Source of the DNA: CAYPKG01 sp964411275
GTDB lineage: Bacteria; Bacillota; Clostridia; Christensenellales; CAG-138
Direction: 5' to 3'
Assembly (NCBI GenBank): GCA_964411275.1
Contig: CAYPKG010000052.1
Coordinates: 1 to 11,890, forward strand
Length of the DNA stretch: 11,890 bases
The position numbers and the translations under genes are program-made. The notes below the pieces were generated by a model. That model was not told the origin of the DNA. It made no database searches and was given only the letters and a program-made list of their open reading frames with translations. Below, piece by piece: positions 6,079 through 11,890 of this stretch (position 1 is the first letter of the stretch; each line of letters starts with the position of its first letter).

Positions 6079-8598
6079 TTATTCCGCACTCTTCAATGAC
6101 TCCACCATGTCAACTTCCCGCACCTTGCGGCGCATGAACAGTTTGACCATCAGGGAAAACGCCACAGTCATGCAAAAACTATATACAAAGCTCATGGGTG
6201 CGATTTCCCGCACAAACATCACGATATCCACCTCACAGGTTTCAATGACGAACTTATGCAATATGATCCCCAGCCCCAACCCTGCCAGCGACCCCAGCAC
6301 CGCCAATGCGTTGTTTTCCCGGAAGACATACCGGTACATCTCGTGGTCAAGAAAGCCCAGAACCTGCAATGTGGCCATTTCCCGCCTCCGCTCGGTGATG
6401 TTGATGTTGGTGAGGTTGAACATGACCACAAACGCCAGCGCCGCCGCCGATATGATCAGCACATACACCACATACGACAATATCCCCAGGCTGTCGCTGA
6501 TGGACTCGTAAAGCCCTGTTGTAAAGCTCACGGTGTACATGCGCTGATCCAACAGCAGCGAATGGGAAAAGGTTTCCCGCGCAGTCTCCCCCGTGTCATG
6601 AAGCCGGGCCATGAAGCCGTTGTAAGCGGCGGGTTTGCCAAACACTTCCTCATAATAGGAGGCGCTGATGTACACATAATGTTCCACATAGTTTTCCGCA
6701 ACAGAGGATATCCGCGCCTGGTATTTCTTGTTGCCGGTTTCCAGCGTCAGCAGGTTCCCAGGCTTGAGATTATGGATGGAAGCGAGCTTTTTTGTGATGA
6801 CCACGCCATCGTGCGGCAACCTCGTATTCTTTCCCGCCTCAGTATTGAGGGCTACCAGCTTGCTAAGGCTAGCAGGATCGTCCACCATCATCAGGTAAAC
6901 GCTGGTTTGCTCCCCTGTGCCCCTGCCCGCATCCATGGCCTTGTTGTAGCAATACATCACGTCATGCGCGTTTTGCTCCGCGTCCCTTTGCTCCAACAGC
7001 GCAGCAAAGTCCGCAAGAGGCATGGGATCGTATGTGTACGCCTGTACGTCCATGGTCCATATCTCACCAAACTGCCTGTCGATGATGCCGTATATGGCGT
7101 CCTGCAGCCCAAATCCTGTTAACAGCAGCGCACAGCTGCCCGCAATGCCCACAATGCTCATCCAAAACCGTTTTTTGTACCGGATGAGGTTTCTCGCCGT
7201 CACCTTGGAGGTAAAGCTCATACGCTTCCACAGCGGGGCAATATGCTCTAAAAAGACACGCTTCCCGGCCTTGGGCGCCTTGGGACGCATCAGGCTCGCG
7301 GGGGCTTCTTGCAAAGACCCGATGGCGCTTAATAGCGCCGCGCCGCTGATGCACAGGACACTTGCGGCGATGGCGGTAATGGTGATATCCCAATGCAGCG
7401 GCGTTACGACATTGGGCAATTTGTACATGATGGAATACGCCGCCATAATCACCTTCGGAAACAGCCACGATCCCAGCACGCACCCCAGCATCCCTCCCGC
7501 CACCGTAGCCAGTGCAGAATAGATGAGATACTCGCTTAATATGGCTGCGTTGCGGTAGCCAAGCGCTTTCAGGGTGCCCATCTGCACCCGCTGCTCGTCC
7601 ACCATGCGGGTCATGGTCGTGAGCGCAACCAAAGCCGCCACCACGAAGAATATCAGCGGGAACAGCTGCGCCACGGCGCCTATGCGGTCCGCGTTATGGC
7701 GGTAGTCCAAATAGCCCGGGTTCTTGTCCCGGTGGAACACATACCAGGTTGCGTCGCCCTCTTTGCTTTCGCCATAGGCTTCGATTTTGGCCATGACATC
7801 ATCCACCAGCGCCTGATATTCCCCGGAAAAGCAATTGAGCTCCATCGCCCCGGAAACCCGTATGCCCGCCTCAGTATACCGGGTGGAAAGCATGGCCATC
7901 ATGGGAAGCCGGGTGCCCAGCTTGCCGATGGCGTTTCCCGACGCGTAGGCATACCCGCCGGAGGTGCCGTTTCCCACGGTACTCGTCCCGCGTTCCACAA
8001 GGGAAATGTACCGGGGGCTTTCCACAATCCCCACTACCCTCAAGCGGACGCTGCCCCCGGGAGAGGTAAACAGCACGTAATCGCCAACCGCCGGCCCTCC
8101 ATCGCCGCACAGAATGCTGTCGAGGGCCACCTCATGGTCGTCCAGTGGCAACCGCCCGGCGACGATTGTCAGTTGGTTCATCGCCCACTTTAGGGCGGGG
8201 TCTATGGTGAAATTCGAGAAATAGAGCCCGGTGGGCTTTTCCTCCGGCAGTGCGAACGGCATGGAAATCAGATGCACGTTTTCCTCCGCCGCGTCGCTGC
8301 TGAGAAGCTGCATCATGGCGTCCAGCGTCACAGCCGGCTCGATCTCCTTCACCCCCGGCAGCTTGGCGATGGCCCGGACATCCTCCGGGGTAAGTCCGGC
8401 GCTGCTCATGACGGTAATGTCAGCCAACATGCTCTGGTCGAAATAATTGTCTCCCGTAATCTTCATGTCGGGACTGGTGGAGCGAAGCCCCGCGAAAAAT
8501 GCCGTTCCCAGGAAAGCGATTGCGAGTATGGAAAAGAAGCGCATTTTCGTGCGCCGTATCTCCCGCCACAGGTTAACCGCCAGTTTCCCTCTTCGCAT
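6079..8598 (-). CDS. FtsX/MacB-like ABC transporter permease
   Basis: The 839-residue protein has eight predicted membrane helices: one near the N terminus (20-37), three at about 309-330, 353-378 and 404-427, one at 479-498, and three at about 705-728, 763-782 and 801-820. Two large extracytoplasmic domains (about 40-305 and 500-700) lie between them, and two FtsX domains (about 310-435 and 705-828) carry the family's coupling sequences MGTLKALGYR and MATLQVLGFL. This duplicated architecture belongs to the macrolide-exporter/lipoprotein-release group of permeases, which often act by mechanical transmission across the membrane rather than classical transport. Its start is 6 bases after the ATPase stop, with only a weak ribosome site, suggesting coupled translation. 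The substrate is unknown. Confidence 0.92.
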   Translation of the reverse strand: MRRGKLAVNLWREIRRTKMRFFSILAIAFLGTAFFAGLRSTSPDMKITGDNYFDQSMLADITVMSSAGLTPEDVRAIAKLPGVKEIEPAVTLDAMMQLLSSDAAEENVHLISMPFALPEEKPTGLYFSNFTIDPALKWAMNQLTIVAGRLPLDDHEVALDSILCGDGGPAVGDYVLFTSPGGSVRLRVVGIVESPRYISLVERGTSTVGNGTSGGYAYASGNAIGKLGTRLPMMAMLSTRYTEAGIRVSGAMELNCFSGEYQALVDDVMAKIEAYGESKEGDATWYVFHRDKNPGYLDYRHNADRIGAVAQLFPLIFFVVAALVALTTMTRMVDEQRVQMGTLKALGYRNAAILSEYLIYSALATVAGGMLGCVLGSWLFPKVIMAAYSIMYKLPNVVTPLHWDITITAIAASVLCISGAALLSAIGSLQEAPASLMRPKAPKAGKRVFLEHIAPLWKRMSFTSKVTARNLIRYKKRFWMSIVGIAGSCALLLTGFGLQDAIYGIIDRQFGEIWTMDVQAYTYDPMPLADFAALLEQRDAEQNAHDVMYCYNKAMDAGRGTGEQTSVYLMMVDDPASLSKLVALNTEAGKNTRLPHDGVVITKKLASIHNLKPGNLLTLETGNKKYQARISSVAENYVEHYVYISASYYEEVFGKPAAYNGFMARLHDTGETARETFSHSLLLDQRMYTVSFTTGLYESISDSLGILSYVVYVLIISAAALAFVVMFNLTNINITERRREMATLQVLGFLDHEMYRYVFRENNALAVLGSLAGLGLGIILHKFVIETCEVDIVMFVREIAPMSFVYSFCMTVAFSLMVKLFMRRKVREVDMVESLKSAE

Positions 8599-8604
8599 GC
8601 CCGC

Positions 8605-9306
8605 TTACCACTCGATTTGTGCAATGGGCACCGGGCGCTCGTTACGATACGCCTCTACCACGGTGCCGTTTTTCACCCGCACCACCCGGTCCGCCATGGG
8701 CGCCAGAGCGGAGTTGTGGGTGATGATGATCAGCGTCATCCCCCGCTGTCTACAGGTATCCTGCAAAAGCTGCAACACCTGTTTCCCCGTCTGATAATCC
8801 AGCGCGCCTGTAGGCTCGTCACAGAGCATCAGCTTTGGGTTTTTCGCAAGCGCCCGGGCGATGGACACCCGCTGCTGTTCGCCGCCCGAAAGCTGCGCCG
8901 GAAAATTTCCCAGGCGGTGAGAAAGCCCCACCTGCTCCAGCACGGTTTTGGCGGGCAGCGCGTTTTTGCATATTTGGGTGGCCAGCTCCACGTTCTCCAG
9001 CGCCGTGAGGTTCTGCACGAGGTTGTAAAATTGAAACACAAAGCCAACGGTATTGCGCCGGTACAGCGCAAGCTGCTTGCGGTCGTATTGTTCGATGTGC
9101 TCTTCGTCCACCACGACCTCGCCGCGAGAGCAGGCGTCCATACCTCCGAGTATATTCAAAAGCGTTGTTTTCCCGGCTCCTGAAGGCCCCACAACGATGC
9201 AAAGCTCGCCTTTCTCCAATGCGAGGTTGACGCCGTTCAAGGCGGTGATCACCACCTCGCCCATGCGGTATTCCTTCGCGACCTCTTTGAGTTCAATGTA
9301 CGGCAT
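8605..9306 (-). CDS. ABC transporter ATP-binding protein (LolD/MacB type)
   Basis: The 233-residue protein has a complete ATPase: Walker A GPSGAGKT (40-47), Q-loop glutamine in FQFYN (Q92), signature LSGGE (139-143), Walker B ending LMLCDEP (159-165), D-loop GALD and the switch histidine H197 in ITHN. Length and sequence fit the LolD/MacB/FtsE-like subfamily that partners FtsX-type permeases. It is the first gene of the operon, and AAGGAG lies 8 bases before the ATG. A second ATG at 9310 is in another frame. It should energise the permease encoded immediately downstream. Confidence 0.95.
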   Translation of the reverse strand: MPYIELKEVAKEYRMGEVVITALNGVNLALEKGELCIVVGPSGAGKTTLLNILGGMDACSRGEVVVDEEHIEQYDRKQLALYRRNTVGFVFQFYNLVQNLTALENVELATQICKNALPAKTVLEQVGLSHRLGNFPAQLSGGEQQRVSIARALAKNPKLMLCDEPTGALDYQTGKQVLQLLQDTCRQRGMTLIIITHNSALAPMADRVVRVKNGTVVEAYRNERPVPIAQIEW

Positions 9307-9358
9307 TCATGCGTCTCCTTGTCCCTGTAACAGCTGTGTGATACGGTTTGGAACTATT

Positions 9359-9382
9359 ATTGTAACACAAGGGACGTGTTAC
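9359..9382 (-). promoter_or_regulatory. Operator-like inverted repeat over the -10 of the ABC operon
   Basis: A perfect inverted repeat, GTAACAC-N7-GTGTTAC, spans 9362-9382. On the minus strand it overlaps a -10 candidate TACAAT (9364-9359) about 53 bases before the ATPase start. No good -35 lies at normal spacing. The layout fits a dimeric repressor (TetR, GntR or PadR type) or a regulator that compensates for a poor -35. No regulator gene lies in the window. The remaining gap (9383-9505) also contains the 5' region of the divergent gene at 9506. Confidence 0.5.
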
Positions 9383-9505
9383 CGCTGTTTTAATCCTGTG
9401 AATAATTGCAAAGTAAAAACGAAGTTTGCTCCATATTCAATTGGCGCAGGATGTATGATAAAATGGATTTGATATAGAAATATTGATAGAACTGGGGGAA
9501 TTATC

Positions 9506-9982
9506 ATGCGCAAAAAAGAACGTCAGATCGTGGATCAAAACGAGATCCGTGACATATTGACCCGCTTTACGGTATGCCGGCTGGGCATGCGGGATGGGGA
9601 CGGCGTTTACATCGTGCCACTTAGCCCCGGCGTTTCCTATGAAAACCAGCGGCCGGTGCTGTACTTCCATTGCGCAAAGGCGGGGCATAAGCTGGATCTC
9701 CTCAGGGAAAACCCCAATGTGTGCTTTGAAATGGACGGCGATCACGCATTGGTGGAGGGGGCGCTTCCTTGTAACTACACGTATCATTTCGTCAGCGTGA
9801 TCGGCACGGGCCGCGTGTCATTTGTGGAGGCGGATTTTAACAAGCGGCAGGCGCTTATCGCCATCATGAAGCAACAGACGGGCAAGGACTTTTCCCCGGA
9901 CTCCTTTGACGACAGGGTCATGGCCGCCACAACGGTTCTGCGCGTGGACGTGGACGCGCTTAGCTGTAAGGCCCATCGGTAG
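9506..9982 (+). CDS. NimA-like pyridoxamine 5'-phosphate oxidase family protein
   Basis: The 158-residue product has the split-barrel flavin-binding fold of the PNPOx superfamily. The N-terminal part (CRLGMRDGDGVYIVPL, residues 24-39) and the FHCAKAGHKLDLLRENPNVCFE stretch (residues 54-75) are the hallmarks of the NimA branch. Members bind FMN or related cofactors and reduce small molecules; some lower nitroimidazole sensitivity, but most are uncharacterised. A role in metronidazole response cannot be claimed from sequence. A GGGGG run (9494-9498) 7 bases before the ATG serves as the ribosome site. The gene is divergent from the ABC operon and is probably monocistronic, since a promoter lies between it and the next gene. 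Confidence 0.85.
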   Translation: MRKKERQIVDQNEIRDILTRFTVCRLGMRDGDGVYIVPLSPGVSYENQRPVLYFHCAKAGHKLDLLRENPNVCFEMDGDHALVEGALPCNYTYHFVSVIGTGRVSFVEADFNKRQALIAIMKQQTGKDFSPDSFDDRVMAATTVLRVDVDALSCKAHR

Positions 9983-10004
9983 CCTGATATAATATTTTCC
10001 TTTA

Positions 10005-10018
10005 GATACACTTGTATC
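10005..10018. promoter_or_regulatory. 14-bp palindrome upstream of the COG2509 gene's -35
   Basis: GATACA-N2-TGTATC is a perfect dyad ending 2 bases before the TTGACA at 10021. Its position suggests a regulator site for the downstream flavoprotein gene. It could also be chance in an AT-rich stretch. Confidence 0.35.
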
Positions 10019-10020
10019 CA

Positions 10021-10049
10021 TTGACAAAAGCTATAGAATAAGGTATCCT
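10021..10049 (+). promoter_or_regulatory. Promoter of the COG2509 dehydrogenase gene
   Basis: A perfect -35 TTGACA (10021-10026), a 17-base spacer and a -10 TATCCT (10044-10049, four of six). An overlapping alternative uses TTGTAT (10013-10018) and TAGAAT with 16 bases between. An extended -10-like TGATATAAT lies further upstream at 9985-9993, without a good -35. Transcription would start near 10056, about 60 bases before the gene. Confidence 0.6.
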
Positions 10050-10050
10050 G

Positions 10051-10070
10051 CCAATGGCCATTGGGCCAAT
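10051..10070. promoter_or_regulatory. Overlapping palindromes at the predicted transcription start
   Basis: CCAATGGCCATTGG (10051-10064) is a perfect 14-bp palindrome immediately after the -10. It overlaps ATTGG-G-CCAAT (10060-10070). Together they place three alternating CCAAT/ATTGG half-sites over the start point, the classical position for a repressor. No known regulator is assigned. Confidence 0.4.
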
Positions 10071-10115
10071 TGATAAAACCAGTGCGCAGGGGCGCAAACG
10101 GAGAGGACGAATGGA

Positions 10116-11525
10116 ATGCGAAGGGAATTTGACGTCATCGTAATCGGCGCGGGCCCGGCGGGAATATTTACCGCGCTGGAACTTATACAAAAAAAGCCCG
10201 GTGTGCAGGTGTTGGTTGTGGACCAGGGGCGGGACCTAAACAAGCGCACCTGCCCTGCCCGCATGACCGGAAAATGCACAAACTGCAAGCCCTGCGCTAT
10301 CATGAGCGGCTGGGCAGGCGCGGGCGCGTTTTCCGATGGGAAGCTGTCCCTGTCCCACGAGGTGGGCGGAAACATAACCGACTATATGAGCGAGAAGGAA
10401 GCGCAGTCCCTCATCGACTACGCCGATAATATCTATACGAAATTCGGCGCGCCTGACACCGTGCATGGCCGCAACGATCCCAAGGTCGGCGAGATCGCGT
10501 ACGAGGCCAGCCGCTACAACATCCATCTTGTGCGTTGCCCTGTGCGGCACATGGGCACGGAATATTCCGCCAGCACATTGCTGCATATGTACGAGGCGCT
10601 GTGCGGGTACGAGGGCTTCACATTCCTGGAGCTGACCACCGCCAACGAAATACTCGTCGAGGGCGGCAAGGCCGTAGGCGTGACGCTGGAGAAGCAAAAC
10701 GGCGAGACTTTTACCGTGTTCGCGGGAAACATCGTCCTGGCCCCAGGCCGGGGCGGCGCCCAGTGGCTGGCACACGAAGCCGCAAGGCTTCAAATCCCCA
10801 CCAATAACAACGAGGTGGACATAGGCGTACGGGTGGAGGTCCCCAACGCCATCATGGATCATCTGACAAAGCACCTGTATGAAGCGAAGCTGGTGTATTA
10901 TTCCGATACGTTTGAAAACAGGGTGCGTACATTCTGCATGAACCCCGGCGGCATGGTGAGCGAGGAGCATTATGAGGGCGGCATTGCTGTCGTGAACGGC
11001 CACAGCTATCACGATCAGGATAAGCGCACCCAGAATACCAACTTTGCCATGCTGGTTTCCACCCATTTTACTCACCCGTTTAACGCGCCCATCCAGTACG
11101 GCAACTACATCGCCCAGCTGGGGAACATGCTGACCGGCGGCGGCATCATGGTGCAGCGCCTGGGCGACCTGTTGCAGGGACGGCGCACCGACATGTCCCG
11201 GCTTAGAAAGTCCACCACAATCCCCACCCTCACCACGGCGGTTCCTGGGGATTTGAGCTTCGTGCTGCCCCACCGGCACCTGACCAGCATCATCGAGGCG
11301 ATCAGGGCGTTTGACAATATCGCGCCGGGGCTATATTCCAAGAATACGCTTTTGTATGGCATGGAGGTCAAGTTCTATTCCAGCAAAGTGACCGTCAGCC
11401 CCCATTTTGAAACGAATATTTCCGGGCTGTACGCCATCGGCGACGGCGCGGGCATCACCCGTGGCCTGATGCAAGCCAGCGTCACAGGCGTGGTGGTGGC
11501 AAGGGATATCATAGAAAAGGCGTAA
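10116..11525 (+). CDS. FAD-dependent dehydrogenase, COG2509 family
   Basis: The 469-residue flavoprotein opens with a Rossmann fold (GAGPAG at 11-16) and has a second FAD contact near the C terminus (YAIGDGAGITRGLMQASVTG, about 434-453). Between them are family blocks such as SGWAGAGAFSDGK (64-76). Residues 46-60 carry four cysteines spaced C-x7-C-x2-C-x2-C, a feature I recall from relatives, which could bind a metal or iron-sulfur cluster. Members of this family have no well-established substrate. The AGAGGA site before the ATG at 10116 sets the start; an ATG at 10111 is in another frame. It is probably a single-gene unit, with palindromes at its promoter and hairpins after its stop. Confidence 0.87.
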   Translation: MRREFDVIVIGAGPAGIFTALELIQKKPGVQVLVVDQGRDLNKRTCPARMTGKCTNCKPCAIMSGWAGAGAFSDGKLSLSHEVGGNITDYMSEKEAQSLIDYADNIYTKFGAPDTVHGRNDPKVGEIAYEASRYNIHLVRCPVRHMGTEYSASTLLHMYEALCGYEGFTFLELTTANEILVEGGKAVGVTLEKQNGETFTVFAGNIVLAPGRGGAQWLAHEAARLQIPTNNNEVDIGVRVEVPNAIMDHLTKHLYEAKLVYYSDTFENRVRTFCMNPGGMVSEEHYEGGIAVVNGHSYHDQDKRTQNTNFAMLVSTHFTHPFNAPIQYGNYIAQLGNMLTGGGIMVQRLGDLLQGRRTDMSRLRKSTTIPTLTTAVPGDLSFVLPHRHLTSIIEAIRAFDNIAPGLYSKNTLLYGMEVKFYSSKVTVSPHFETNISGLYAIGDGAGITRGLMQASVTGVVVARDIIEKA

Positions 11526-11533
11526 TCATATCC

Positions 11534-11559
11534 ATCTACAAAGCCAAGGCTTTGTAGAT
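11534..11559. terminator. Hairpin after the COG2509 gene
   Basis: ATCTACAAAGCC (11534-11545) and GGCTTTGTAGAT (11548-11559) are perfect 12-base complements separated by AA, giving a very compact stem-loop 8 bases after the stop codon. No T-run follows on either strand, so it may protect the transcript 3' end or help termination together with the next hairpin. Confidence 0.45.
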
Positions 11560-11564
11560 AGGGT

Positions 11565-11613
11565 CAGGCGCCGGACGCATTTGTGTCCGGCGCCTGGTGC
11601 TCTTAAAGTTTTT
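11565..11613. terminator. GC-rich hairpin between convergent genes, probable terminator
   Basis: CAGGCGCCGGAC (11565-11576) pairs perfectly with GTCCGGCGCCTG (11585-11596) around an 8-base loop that can close by two more pairs. On the plus strand a run of five T follows at 11609-11613, 12 bases after the stem, further than in a textbook intrinsic terminator. Its place between two convergent genes suggests bidirectional use. Confidence 0.5.
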
Positions 11614-11614
11614 A

Positions 11615-11890
11615 TTAAATCGCCCCAATCACGTCCATGGGCGTCAGCGCCCGCTCCCCTAACAGCGCTAGCGCGCGCTTAGCGGTGCGACCCAACAGAT
11701 ACGCCCCAAGGCACGCCGCCTCATCCGCGTCAAGCCCCTGACACAATAGAGCAAGTATCATGCCAGTGAGCACATCCCCGCTGCCGCCCTTGGCAAGTCC
11801 GGCTGTTCCCTCTTCATTGAGGAACGTGCGTCCCTGTGGGGACGCGATGACGCTGACCGCCCCCTTCAACAGCACCGTACAGCCCCATTC
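11615..11890 (-). CDS. nnrD: ADP-dependent NAD(P)H-hydrate dehydratase, C-terminal part (5' end outside window)
   Basis: The visible 91 residues are the C-terminal end of the ribokinase-like YjeF domain. The key motif GTAGLAKGGSGDVLTG, near residues 29-44 of the visible part, matches the family's GNxGMAxGGSGDVLxG nucleotide-binding loop with the catalytic Asp. The enzyme repairs damaged NADH and NADPH hydrates using ADP. The reading frame is open to the right edge, so the GTG at 11875 is an internal valine rather than a start. Whether the full protein also has an N-terminal epimerase domain (NnrE) cannot be seen. It ends with TAA at 11617-11615. Confidence 0.9.
   Translation of the reverse strand, partial: EWGCTVLLKGAVSVIASPQGRTFLNEEGTAGLAKGGSGDVLTGMILALLCQGLDADEAACLGAYLLGRTAKRALALLGERALTPMDVIGAI

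Noticed and set aside
9506..9982. Calling the NimA-like gene a nitroimidazole resistance gene
   Set aside because: The family is broad and mostly uncharacterised; nothing in the sequence shows resistance.
10236..11279. Minus-strand open frame (347 codons) opposite the COG2509 gene
   Set aside because: Low-complexity His/Val/Gly-rich translation with no motif; the plus-strand gene is certain.

Overview
The window looks like chromosomal DNA from a Gram-positive, probably anaerobic Clostridia-type bacterium of moderately high GC. The evidence is tRNA genes with encoded CCA ends, purine-rich Shine-Dalgarno sites, TTGACA/TATAAT-type promoters and the gene families: a clostridial-style M23 peptidase, a polysaccharide deacetylase, a protein with LxxG heptad repeats, a COG2509 flavoprotein and a NimA-like flavin-binding protein. 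This placement is inferred; the window carries no 16S gene or other marker that would fix the taxon.

Layout. Positions 1-631 hold six tRNA genes on the minus strand, transcribed in the order Arg(TCT), His(GTG), Gln(TTG), Lys(TTT), Leu(TAG), Gly(GCC). A near-consensus promoter at 712-740 serves the cluster, and tRNA-Gly, cut by the window edge, has a second promoter of its own at 110-138. A plus-strand FAD oxidoreductase with a C-terminal Rieske domain follows (819-2165). It meets tail-to-tail, in one shared CTAG, a minus-strand pair made of an M23 (LytM) peptidase and a polysaccharide deacetylase that are translationally coupled through ATGA. Upstream of that pair, on the same strand, is a three-gene operon: ABC ATPase, 839-residue FtsX/MacB-like permease, and a membrane-anchored extracytoplasmic LxxG-repeat protein. 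The operon's start region carries a perfect inverted repeat over the probable -10.

Divergent from the ABC operon is a NimA-like pyridoxamine-phosphate-oxidase-fold protein (9506-9982). Next comes a COG2509 FAD dehydrogenase with an N-terminal four-cysteine cluster (10116-11525), whose promoter region contains several palindromes. Two stable hairpins separate it from the convergent 3' end of an NAD(P)H-hydrate dehydratase gene that runs off the right edge.

Functional reading. The five minus-strand genes between 9306 and 2162 are all membrane or cell-envelope functions. The ABC transporter probably acts with its repeat protein as one extracytoplasmic machine. The peptidase and deacetylase downstream act on peptidoglycan or a related glycan. 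A functional link between the two sets (an FtsEX-like ABC controlling a LytM hydrolase) is possible but is inferred only from adjacency and family precedent. The flanking genes are mostly redox or flavin enzymes. No mobile element, CRISPR array or phage gene is visible.
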